Positions 44,142-52,075 of a stretch of DNA of 64,000 nt are shown in pieces. A program made the translations under genes and the position numbers. Every line of letters starts with the position of its first letter. Position 1 is the first letter of the stretch. The notes below the pieces were generated by a model. The model made no database searches. It was not told the DNA's origin and was given only the letters and a program-made list of their open reading frames with translations. Source of the stretch: Streptomyces sp. NBC_00670. Lineage in GTDB: Bacteria > Actinomycetota > Actinomycetes > Streptomycetales > Streptomycetaceae. Location of the stretch: contig NZ_CP109017.1 of assembly GCF_036226765.1 (NCBI RefSeq), forward strand, positions 4,961,001 through 5,025,000, in the 5' to 3' direction.

Positions 44142-45577
44142 GCGCCGACGGGCACGCCCACGTCGAGGTGACGGTCGACGCGGGCCGGGTGCGCGGCCGG
44201 ATCACCGACGGCACCGCCGTGTTCCACGCCGTCCCGTACGCCGCCGCACCGCACGGCGCCGACCGGTTCGCGCCCCCGCGGCCGGCGGAGCCCTGGCCGG
44301 GCGTCCGGGACGCGACGGAACCCGGCCCGACGGCCCCCCAGCCCAAGCGCGACGCCTTCGGCAGCCTGGACATGTCGCCGTACTTCGGCCCGGGATGGCT
44401 GCCGGGGGAGGAGTACCTGTCGCTCGACGTCCGCACCCCCGCGGACCGGACGGCCACGGCACTGCCCGTGATGGTCTTCGTCCACGGCGGCGGCTTCGTC
44501 GCGGGCTCGACGCGCAGCCCGCTCTACGACGGAACGGCCTTCGCCCGCGACGGAGTCGTCCTGGTCACCGTCAACTACCGCCTGAACGTGGCGGGTTTCC
44601 TGCACCTGCCCGACGCGCCCGACAACCGCGGTCTGCTGGACGTGCTGGCCGCGCTCGACTGGGTCGGCCGCAACATCGCCGCGTTCGGCGGCGACCCGGG
44701 CAACGTGACGGTGTTCGGCCAGTCCGCGGGCGCGACCCTGCTCGCGGCGCTGCTGGCCACGGGGCGCGCGGACGGTGTCGTACGCCGGGCGATCCTCCAG
44801 AGCGGCAGCGGCACGGGGGCGTTCAGCCGCGCCCAGGCGGGCCTGGTCACCCGACGGCTCGCCGAGGAGCTGGGCGTGCCCGGCACCGCCGCCGCCCTCG
44901 CCGGCGTGCCGGACGCCGACCTGGTGGCGGCCTGCGGGGCACTGGGCGGCATCGACCTGACGGCCGGCGGCACACCGGACCCCATGCTGGGGCTGAGCCC
45001 GTTCAGCGTCGTCGCCGACGAACAGGCGGCGACGGCGCTCGCCCGGGGCCGCGCGCACGGCGTCGACCTCATGGTCGGCACCAACAGCGACGAGGGGAAC
45101 CTGTACCTCGTGCCGCTGGGCCGCCTCGCCACGAGCACCTGGCAGGACGTGCACGACACGGCCGCCCGGATGTCCCCGGACCCGGCGGCGACGGTCGCCG
45201 CGTACCGCCGCGCCCGCCCGGCCGCGCCGCCCGGCGAGATCCGCTCGGCCCTCCTCGCCGAGGGCCTGTTCGGCGCGGGCACCCGGGCCCTCGTCCGGCC
45301 CGGCACCCACGTCTACGAGTTCACCTGGCGGTCCTCACAACTGGGCGCGACCCACGCGACGGAACTTCCCTTCGTCTTCGACACCGCGCACCTGCCCGCC
45401 CTGACGGGAGCGGCCGGCCTCCTCGGCACCACACCCCCGCCCCCCGACCTGGCCCGCCGCATGCACGAGACCTGGATCCGGTTCGCGTCGACCGGCGACC
45501 CGGGCTGGGAACCGTACGGCGAGAAGGGGACCCGTATGCGGATGGGCGAGACCTGGGCGGTGACGGCCGGCGAGTGA
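44138..45577 (+). CDS. Type B carboxylesterase
   Basis: 479 residues from ATG 44,138, overlapping the metallo-hydrolase by 4 bp. Oxyanion motif FVHGGGFVAGS, nucleophile elbow FGQSAGATL (Ser), Glu in GTNSDEGNLYL, and His in GATHATELPFVF complete the catalytic machinery. It hydrolyses ester bonds of small hydrophobic substrates. With the two enzymes upstream it may open and cleave a lactone or ester, under the divergent MmyB regulator. A strong hairpin follows the stop. Confidence 0.92.
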   Translation: MSADGHAHVEVTVDAGRVRGRITDGTAVFHAVPYAAAPHGADRFAPPRPAEPWPGVRDATEPGPTAPQPKRDAFGSLDMSPYFGPGWLPGEEYLSLDVRTPADRTATALPVMVFVHGGGFVAGSTRSPLYDGTAFARDGVVLVTVNYRLNVAGFLHLPDAPDNRGLLDVLAALDWVGRNIAAFGGDPGNVTVFGQSAGATLLAALLATGRADGVVRRAILQSGSGTGAFSRAQAGLVTRRLAEELGVPGTAAALAGVPDADLVAACGALGGIDLTAGGTPDPMLGLSPFSVVADEQAATALARGRAHGVDLMVGTNSDEGNLYLVPLGRLATSTWQDVHDTAARMSPDPAATVAAYRRARPAAPPGEIRSALLAEGLFGAGTRALVRPGTHVYEFTWRSSQLGATHATELPFVFDTAHLPALTGAAGLLGTTPPPPDLARRMHETWIRFASTGDPGWEPYGEKGTRMRMGETWAVTAGE

Positions 45578-45586
45578 CCGCGGGCC

Positions 45587-45614
45587 CGGGGCCGGCCACC
45601 GGCGGCCGGCCCCG
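45587..45614 (+). terminator. Hairpin terminator after the carboxylesterase operon
   Basis: CGGGGCCGGCC-accggc-GGCCGGCCCCG is a perfect 11-bp stem with a 6-base loop, ten bases after the esterase stop. It separates that operon from redD, whose own promoter should lie at about 45,620-45,870, where the sequence is less GC-rich. Confidence 0.75.
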
Positions 45615-45884
45615 AGTCGTACGTACACACGCGTCCCCGCTCAACGAATGGTGGAGGCGGCCGGGTGCGCCGGGGCAGCCTGCCGTGTAGTGCAGAAATC
45701 CATCAAGGGATGGATGACAGGACCCAGAACGGCTGAAAAACTCAAGCCAGAGTTCCTGATTCAAACATCTCTGCCACCGGCGAACAGCAGCGCTCCGGCG
45801 GGGCTGGATCGCTGGTCTCTCGAAGGGTGCGTCACTGCTGGCACGCTGGGCCGATTCCGTTTCGCAGCAGACCGGGGGAGTGGC

Positions 45885-46691
45885 TTGCGCATCCAAATTC
45901 TGGGCCCTGTTTTCGTGGACGACGAGGGGCAGATACGCGCCATTCGAGCCAACAAGGTGCGGGCCCTGCTCGCCACCCTCGCCCTGGAGGCGGGGCGGGC
46001 CGTCTCCAGCGAGGACCTCGTCGACGAACTGTGGTCCGGGACCGCCATCGGCAACGCCCGCAACGCGCTCCAGGCGACCGTGACCCGGCTGCGCAGGGCC
46101 ATCGAGCCCGCCGCGCGCCGGCGCGGCGGCTCCGTGCTGCGCGGGGTCAACAACGGCTACCTGCTGGAGATGTCCCCGGAGCACGTGGACGGCAACCGGT
46201 TCCTCGAACTGGCCGCCCAGGGGGCCGCGCACCTGGGGACCCGGCCCGCACGCGCGCTGGAACTCCTCCAGTCCGCCCTCGACGTGTGGCACGGCCCCGC
46301 CCTCCTCGACGCGGGCGACGGACTGCGCGTACGCGGTGCGGCGGCCCTCTTCGACGAACGCCGGCTCACCGTCCGCGAGGACCTGGTCAGTGCCCTGCTG
46401 GCGGTCGGCGACGAGGCCCGGGCGATCGCGGAGCTGCGCCGGCTCGTCGCCCTCCACCCCCAACGGGAACGGTTCTGCGAGCTGTTGATGCTCGCGCTCT
46501 ACCGCACGGGCCGACAGGGCGAGGCACTGGACCTGTTCCGGTGGGCCAGGCGGCGGCTCGACGAGGAGTTGGGCATCCGGCCGGGCGCACCGCTCCAGCG
46601 CCTGCACGCCGAGATCCTGGCGCAGGACCCGGCGCTGCGGCTGCCCGCCGCGGTCCTGCCGGGCCAGGGCGTACCGGCGGCGGTCCGGTAG
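45885..46691 (+). CDS. redD: SARP pathway activator RedD
   Basis: 268 residues. The start is TTG 45,885 (RIQILGPVFVDDEGQIRAI), five bases after GGGGGA; upstream in-frame codons are not protein-like. The OmpR-type winged helix (NKVRALLATLALEAGRAVSSEDLVDELW ... ARNALQATVTRLRRAI ... GYLLEM) and the bacterial transcriptional activation domain (LALYRTGRQGEALDLFRWARRRLDEELGIRPGAPLQRLH) define a SARP. In S. coelicolor RedD activates the prodiginine genes. The next gene begins on the last base of its stop. No TTA codon is present. The cognate operator is probably the heptamer array at 57,356-57,442. Confidence 0.9.
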   Translation: MRIQILGPVFVDDEGQIRAIRANKVRALLATLALEAGRAVSSEDLVDELWSGTAIGNARNALQATVTRLRRAIEPAARRRGGSVLRGVNNGYLLEMSPEHVDGNRFLELAAQGAAHLGTRPARALELLQSALDVWHGPALLDAGDGLRVRGAAALFDERRLTVREDLVSALLAVGDEARAIAELRRLVALHPQRERFCELLMLALYRTGRQGEALDLFRWARRRLDEELGIRPGAPLQRLHAEILAQDPALRLPAAVLPGQGVPAAVR

Positions 46692-49453
46692 TGGGCGGCG
46701 AGGAGAGCACGCCCGTACATGCGGGCGTGCCGAGCGAAGCCGTGCCGAACGAAGCCGTGCCGATCGAAGCGGTGCCGAACGAAGCCATGGCGAACGAAGC
46801 CGTGGCGATCGTGGGGATCGGCGCCCTTTATCCGGGCGCCGTCGGGCCCGGTCGGTTCTGGGAAGGGAGGAACCGGGAAGCTCCCGCACCACAATCCCCC
46901 GAACCGGCCCCGACCCTGGACGACATACGCGTCGACGTCGCCCGCTTCGGGATTCCGCCCGCCCAGGCCGGGGCGATGGCCCGTATGCAGCTCCTCATGC
47001 TTGAAGCGGCACGCCAGTGCCTGGCGGACGCCGGCCATCCCGGGCGCCCGCTGCCCGCGGACCGTACGGACGTCGTCACCGGCACCTGCTTCGGCCTGGA
47101 CCGCCAGCACGCCAACGCGACCCGGATCGAGGCCGCCCGTTACGCCCGCGAGGTCGAACGGGCGGCCGTGGCGCAGGGCGTCGACGGGGCGACGGCACAG
47201 GCGGCCGCCGGGGAACTGCGCGCGCTGGTGGCCCGGCACACGGGCGCCTCCCCGCACGACCGGGTGGGGGAGATGGCCAGTACCATCCCCGCCCGCATCG
47301 CCACCGCGTTCCGCCTCCACGGCCGTACCCTCGCGGTCGAGTCGGCGGACGCGACCTCCTTCGTCGCCCTCGACCACGCCGTGCACAACCTTCGCCGGGG
47401 GGTGTCCGACGCGGTCCTCGTGGTCGTGGGGCAGCGGTGGGAGAGCCCCGTCGTCACCGAGGGGCTGCGGGCCAAAGGGCTCGTGGGGAAGGGAAGTTCC
47501 GGCGGTACCGGCCGCCTCGGCGAGGGTGTCGGTGCCCTGCTGCTCAAACGGTCGTCCGATGCCGTACGGGACGGCGACCGGATCTACGCCGAGATCCTCG
47601 ACTCCGCCCTCCGCCACGACCCCCGCCCGGGCGCCTTCCGTCCCTCGCGCGACACCGGGCTGCGCCGCTCGCTCGCCCGGGAGTCCCTGCGCGCGGCCGG
47701 GGTGGCACCGGACTCGGTGACGCATGTGGAGTCGGTCGACACCGCGGACCCGGCGGACCCGGCGGAGCAGGCCGTGGGCGGGGTGCGGGACCGGCTCGGC
47801 AACACCTTCGCCAACGCGGGCGTCGCCGCCGTCACCGAGGTCGCCCTCGCCCTGCACCACCGGCGGATCCCGGCCCGGAACGAGGCGACTCCGCGCCGGG
47901 CCGTGGTGCGCGGCTCCTCGCTCACCGGGACCGTCTGCCACCTCGTACTCCAGGAACACGACAGGCCCCACGAGGCGGCACCACCCGTACGGGCCTCCCC
48001 GCGCCCCACATCCGAACCCGCAGCCACGTCCGAACCCGTCTTTGCACCCGCCGCCGAACCCGTCGCCGTCGTCGCCCTCGCCGGCCGGTTCGCCGGGGCC
48101 GCCGACGCCGAGAGCTTCTGGAAGGTGGTCGGTTCCGGCGAGACCCGTATCGGCCCCGTCCCGCAGACCGTGCTCGACCGGGACCTGTACTACGCGCCCG
48201 GCGCCCTCAGCCTCACCCACAGCTACACCGACCAGGGCGGTCATGTCCCGGTGCCCGAGGGGCCGTACGGGGACGCGCGGATCATCCCGGTGCGCCGCGC
48301 GGCCATGGACGACACCCAGCGGCTCGCGCTCGCCGTGGCCGCCGAACTGTTCCAGGGGCGCGGCGCGGGACGGCTCGCGGGCGGCAGGGGCATCGTCGCC
48401 ATCGGCACCAACCTGGGCCTGACGCGCGAGCGCCGCGCCCATGCCCGGCGGGCCCTGCGCGCCTGGGACGACGCGGTGGAACACCTCACCGCGCTCGACG
48501 GTTGCTCCCCGGCCGTCAAGAAGGCCCTGCGGGCGGCGCTGCCCGAGGTGCCGGGGGACGACGCCACATCACCGGCCGCCCTCGACGGCTGCCTCGCGAG
48601 CGGTGTCGCCGCCCTGCTGGCCAACGAGTACCGGCTCGACGCCGTACCCCTCGGCGTGGAGGCCGCGTGCGCCTCCTCCCTCGCGGCGCTCGACGTCTGC
48701 GTCGGCGCGCTGCGCCGGGGAACGGCGGACTACGCCGTCACCGGCGGCGTCGAACTCGCCTGCAACACCCGCGACATGGTGCTCTGCTCGGCCCTCGGAC
48801 TGCTCTCGCACAGCCGCAACGCCCCCTTCGACCAGGGAGCCGACGGCTTCACCCCGGGCGACGGCTGCGGCCTCTTCCTCCTCAAGCGGTACGCCGACGC
48901 GCGCGCCGACGGCGACGAGATCCTCGGCGTCGTCCGCGGCATCGGCGCCTCCAACGACGCCAAGTCACTGATCGCCCCGGACCTGGAGGGCCAGCTGCTC
49001 GCCATGCGGCGGGCGTTCGCGGAGGCGGGGTTCGGACCGGCCGACGTCGACTACCTGGAGGCCCACGGCACCGGCACCAAGGTCGGCGACCGGGTCGAGA
49101 TCGCCGCCGCGGCCCGGATGTACGGGGGCGAGCGGCGGGCCCGGCCGCTGCGGGTCGGGTCGGCGAAGTCGTCCTTCGGGCACACGTTCGCCGCCGCCGG
49201 GAGCGCCGGGCTGCTGCGCACCCTGCTCGCGATGCGGGCCGGGACGCTGCCGCCCAATGCCAACCTGCGCGCCCTCAACCCGGCGCTCGATCTCGACGCC
49301 GTCCCCGCCGAAGTCCTGACCCGGCCCGCGCCCTGGGCCCGGCAGCCCGGGCAGCCGAGGCGGGCGGCGGTCAGCTCCTTCGGCACCGGCGGCATCAACT
49401 ACCACGTACTCGTCGAGGAACACCTGGACGAACACCTGGACGGAGCGCCATGA
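46691..49453 (+). CDS. redX: RedX, tandem ketosynthase (degenerate KS + active KS) for pyrrolyl chain extension
   Basis: 920 residues from GTG 46,691, sharing a base with the redD stop; ATG 46,787 is an alternative inside a 15-bp repeat array. The first KS-like domain (about 30-430) has lost the catalytic set: the Cys position is Asp (AVESADATSFVALD), HGTGT is ESVDT, and GHT is GNT. The second (about 470-910) is intact: Cys in GVEAACASSLAALD, His in EAHGTGTKVGD, and Lys/His in AKSSFGHTFAAAG. The pair mirrors KS/chain-length-factor enzymes and PigJ. It condenses pyrrolyl-S-carrier with malonyl-ACP. Confidence 0.9.
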   Translation: MGGEESTPVHAGVPSEAVPNEAVPIEAVPNEAMANEAVAIVGIGALYPGAVGPGRFWEGRNREAPAPQSPEPAPTLDDIRVDVARFGIPPAQAGAMARMQLLMLEAARQCLADAGHPGRPLPADRTDVVTGTCFGLDRQHANATRIEAARYAREVERAAVAQGVDGATAQAAAGELRALVARHTGASPHDRVGEMASTIPARIATAFRLHGRTLAVESADATSFVALDHAVHNLRRGVSDAVLVVVGQRWESPVVTEGLRAKGLVGKGSSGGTGRLGEGVGALLLKRSSDAVRDGDRIYAEILDSALRHDPRPGAFRPSRDTGLRRSLARESLRAAGVAPDSVTHVESVDTADPADPAEQAVGGVRDRLGNTFANAGVAAVTEVALALHHRRIPARNEATPRRAVVRGSSLTGTVCHLVLQEHDRPHEAAPPVRASPRPTSEPAATSEPVFAPAAEPVAVVALAGRFAGAADAESFWKVVGSGETRIGPVPQTVLDRDLYYAPGALSLTHSYTDQGGHVPVPEGPYGDARIIPVRRAAMDDTQRLALAVAAELFQGRGAGRLAGGRGIVAIGTNLGLTRERRAHARRALRAWDDAVEHLTALDGCSPAVKKALRAALPEVPGDDATSPAALDGCLASGVAALLANEYRLDAVPLGVEAACASSLAALDVCVGALRRGTADYAVTGGVELACNTRDMVLCSALGLLSHSRNAPFDQGADGFTPGDGCGLFLLKRYADARADGDEILGVVRGIGASNDAKSLIAPDLEGQLLAMRRAFAEAGFGPADVDYLEAHGTGTKVGDRVEIAAAARMYGGERRARPLRVGSAKSSFGHTFAAAGSAGLLRTLLAMRAGTLPPNANLRALNPALDLDAVPAEVLTRPAPWARQPGQPRRAAVSSFGTGGINYHVLVEEHLDEHLDGAP

Positions 49454-50664
49454 GCGGTGACACCAAGGGCGGTTCGGGCTTCGAGTCAGACCCGGAGTGC
49501 GAGGAGATGCGTGCCATGGTGCTCGCGTTCGCCCGGCGCGAGCTGGCCGGACCGTACGGCGCGGCACACGCCGGGTTCGACGCCGACGACTTCCGCCGGC
49601 GCTGGCGGCTCGCCGGGGCGCAGGGCCTGGTGGGCGGCGCGGTGCCCGTCGAGTACGGCGGCAGCGGTCTGGACGCGGTCGCCTCCTCGGCCGTCATGGA
49701 GGCGCTCGGGCAGGGCACCGAGGACACCGGCTTCGCCTTCTCCGTCGCCGCCCACCTCTTCGCCTCGCTCATGCCGATCGTCGAGTTCGGCACGGAGGAG
49801 CAGAAGCGCACCTGGCTGCCCGCGCTCTGCTCGGGGGAGCGGATCGCCGCGCACGGCATCACCGAGCCGGAGGCCGGCTCCGACGCGCTCCACCTGCGCA
49901 CCCGCGCGGAACGCAAGGGCGACGCGTATGTGCTGACCGGCGGCAAGTGCTTCACGACCAACGCGCCCGTCGCCGACGTGTTCGTCGTCCAGGCGGCGAC
50001 CGAACCGGACGGCGGCTTCTTCGGGCTGACGGCGTTCCTCGTCGAGGCCGGCACCCCCGGGCTCGCCGTGGGCCCGGTCTACGACAAGGTCGGGCTGCGC
50101 GGCTCGCCCACGGCCGACGTCCACTTCGACGGCTGTGTGGTGCCCGCGAGCCGGGTGCTCGGTGCCGAGGGCGCGGGGGCGAGCGTGTTCTCCGCGTCGA
50201 TGAAGTGGGAGCGCGTCTGCCTGTTCGCGGTCTACCTGGGCGCGATGCGCCGCATCCTGGACTCCACGATCGCCCACGCCACCGCGCGCGAGCAGTTCGG
50301 TGCGCCCATCGGCCACTTCCAGGCGGTCAGCCACCGGATCGTCGACATGACGCTGCGCCTGGAGTCCGCCCGGGCCCTGCTGCACCGGGCCGCGGGGCAG
50401 CTCGCGCGGGGTTGCGAGGACGAGATCGCCCCGGCCCTCGCCAAGCTCGCGGTGAGCGAGGCCGCCGTGCAACTGGGCCTGGACGCCGTCCAGGTGCGGG
50501 GCGGCCTGGGGATGGTCGCCGGGGAGGCCGAGACGTTCCTGCGTGACGCCCTGCCCGCCCGCGTCTTCTCCGGCACCAACGAGATCCAGAAGAACAACAT
50601 CGCCCGCGCGCTGGGACTGGGGAACGCGCCGGGCGGACGACGGCCCGGAAGCCGTCACCGCTGA
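49450..50664 (+). CDS. redW: RedW, L-prolyl-S-PCP dehydrogenase (acyl-CoA dehydrogenase family)
   Basis: 404 residues from ATG 49,450, overlapping redX by 4 bp. FAD-binding and acyl-CoA dehydrogenase motifs are AHGITEPEAGSDA, GGKCFTTNA, and REQFGAPIGHFQAVSHRI. The catalytic base is probably Glu254 in MKWERVCLF, matching the position used by isovaleryl-CoA dehydrogenase-type enzymes. It oxidises L-prolyl-S-carrier to pyrrolyl-2-carboxyl-S-carrier by four electrons using FAD, the second step of the bipyrrole branch (PigA equivalent). The carrier is RedO. Confidence 0.92.
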   Translation: MSGDTKGGSGFESDPECEEMRAMVLAFARRELAGPYGAAHAGFDADDFRRRWRLAGAQGLVGGAVPVEYGGSGLDAVASSAVMEALGQGTEDTGFAFSVAAHLFASLMPIVEFGTEEQKRTWLPALCSGERIAAHGITEPEAGSDALHLRTRAERKGDAYVLTGGKCFTTNAPVADVFVVQAATEPDGGFFGLTAFLVEAGTPGLAVGPVYDKVGLRGSPTADVHFDGCVVPASRVLGAEGAGASVFSASMKWERVCLFAVYLGAMRRILDSTIAHATAREQFGAPIGHFQAVSHRIVDMTLRLESARALLHRAAGQLARGCEDEIAPALAKLAVSEAAVQLGLDAVQVRGGLGMVAGEAETFLRDALPARVFSGTNEIQKNNIARALGLGNAPGGRRPGSRHR

Positions 50665-50709
50665 CAGCCACCCCGCCACCCCCGCCGCCCTCATGGAAGG
50701 AGATCCGCC

Positions 50710-51030
50710 GTGACGGTCATCATCCACCGCATCCAGCTCCTCGACGGCGTCGCACCCGAGCGCTTCGAGGCCTGGGTGCGGGACGTCGACTACGCGGCCT
50801 GCCCCGAGCTGCCCAGCGTCCTCGCCTTCGGCGTCCAGCGGGTGGCGGACACCCCTGCGTCCTACTTCGAGATCATCGAGGTGAGCAGTCGGGAGGAGTT
50901 CGCGCGGGACATGGAAAGCGCGCGGTTCCGGCGGCTGGAGTCGGACTTCGGCCACCTGGCGAAGGTCGTCGAGGAAGTGACCGGGGAGCGGATCGGGGAC
51001 GGATACCGGGCAGGTCGAAACGCTTACTGA
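50710..51030 (+). CDS. redY: RedY, small alpha+beta barrel protein of the prodiginine cluster
   Basis: 106 residues from GTG 50,710, with GGAAGGAGAT ahead. Sequence IIHRIQLLDGVAPERFEAWVRDVDYAACPELPSV ... YFEIIEVSSREEFARDMESARFRRLESDF resembles RedY and HapK, which have a dimeric ferredoxin-like barrel. The function is not established. It may bind or protect an intermediate. It is convergent with redZ, with 7 bp between the two stops. Confidence 0.88.
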   Translation: MTVIIHRIQLLDGVAPERFEAWVRDVDYAACPELPSVLAFGVQRVADTPASYFEIIEVSSREEFARDMESARFRRLESDFGHLAKVVEEVTGERIGDGYRAGRNAY

Positions 51031-51037
51031 ATTTCTT

Positions 51038-51715
51038 TCAGCAGGCCGTACCGTCCCGGTCGCCTGAATTTCGTCCAATGATGGAAATGAGGCCCGACTC
51101 GTAGGCGACGGCCACCGCCTGGGCGCGCGTGCCCACCCCGAGTTTTCGCAGCAGATGGTGAACGTGGGACCGTACCGTCGCCGCGGAAATGGACATCTTC
51201 TCGGCTATCTCGCCATTGGACTTCCCCTGTGCGAGCAGCACAATGACCTCCGATTCCCGTGGGGTCAGGGTGCCGAGGAGTCCCGCCGCGGGCGCCGGGG
51301 GGACGGCGTCCGACAGCCGGTGCAGGCTCGGCCTGGCCTCCTCCGGCATGACCAGGGCCGCGCCGGCGCTCACCGTCCGCAGGACGTGGACCAGTTCGTC
51401 GGCCGAGGTGTCCGGGCTCAGCACCGCCCGGACGCCGACGCGCAGGGCCTCGATGGAGCGGGGCGCGTACTCGGCCTTCGCGATCAGCACCACCTTCGTG
51501 CCGGCCGACAGCGCGGCGAGCTCCCGTTTGTGCTCCACGGTCAGCGCGGGGGACACGATCACCAGGACATCGGGTTCCTGCTGTGCGGCGGCCGCCGCGG
51601 AGCCGGGACCGGTCGTGTTGCCGACGACGGTGATGTCGGCCTGCTGATCGAGCAGCGCGCGCATCCCGGCGCCCAGGATCGCATCCTCGCAAGCCACGAG
51701 TACGCGAATGTTCAC
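51038..51715 (-). CDS. redZ: RedZ, atypical orphan NarL-type response regulator
   Basis: 225 residues from GTG 51,715, with GGGAGGCAG ahead. The receiver begins NIRVLVACEDAILGAG but the phosphoacceptor Asp is Val (EPDVLVIVSPALT) and the conserved Lys is missing near GVRAVLSPD, so it cannot be a normal phospho-switch. The LuxR-type HTH is intact: LTPRESEVIVLLAQGKSNGEIAEKMSISAATVRSHVHHLLRKLGV. In S. coelicolor RedZ activates redD and is translated through a TTA codon. I find no TTA codon here. Confidence 0.9.
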   Translation of the reverse strand: MNIRVLVACEDAILGAGMRALLDQQADITVVGNTTGPGSAAAAAQQEPDVLVIVSPALTVEHKRELAALSAGTKVVLIAKAEYAPRSIEALRVGVRAVLSPDTSADELVHVLRTVSAGAALVMPEEARPSLHRLSDAVPPAPAAGLLGTLTPRESEVIVLLAQGKSNGEIAEKMSISAATVRSHVHHLLRKLGVGTRAQAVAVAYESGLISIIGRNSGDRDGTAC

Positions 51716-52075
51716 CGACTGCCTCCCATGAGGTGGGACCGGGGCGGGTGCATGGGTGAATGACCCGACGTGGCCCGGGTGTGCGTTGGTCGCAGATGCC
51801 CTCATCGGGCGATGGCAGGTTTTACCGTCCAGGTGAACCGACACGCGGCTTTCGATTGTGATCGCTTGCGGTGGTGCAAAGTCCGTGCCTCCCCCGAGAG
51901 GGCGCCGCAGCGCTCTTCCGACACTCCTTGCTGCCTGGGGCGACTGATTGTGTCAGTCGTCTTTGTTCCCCGCAATATTCCGCATAGGCCGCCTTCGTCG
52001 GCGGGGGAGCGAAAACGAGCCACCCCGGTTTGCCGAGGTTTGTTGAATCGCTGACGTTCTCGTCCCCGGAAAACG
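51716..52075. promoter_or_regulatory. 360-bp region upstream of redZ
   Basis: Holds the redZ promoter and the space after redV's stop. A perfect palindrome CGACTGA-ttgtg-TCAGTCG lies at 51,941-51,959, 226 bp upstream of redZ, beside an AT-richer tract (CAATATTCCGC). It may be an operator or a terminator. No gene is seen. Confidence 0.45.

Noticed and set aside
45648..45884. N-terminal extension of RedD from an upstream start
   Set aside because: The upstream codons do not look protein-like and a ribosome site fits TTG 45,885, where SARP homology begins.
47017..49440. Long + strand alternative frame inside redX
   Set aside because: The protein is Arg/Pro-rich with no motif, while the other frame gives two aligned ketosynthase domains.
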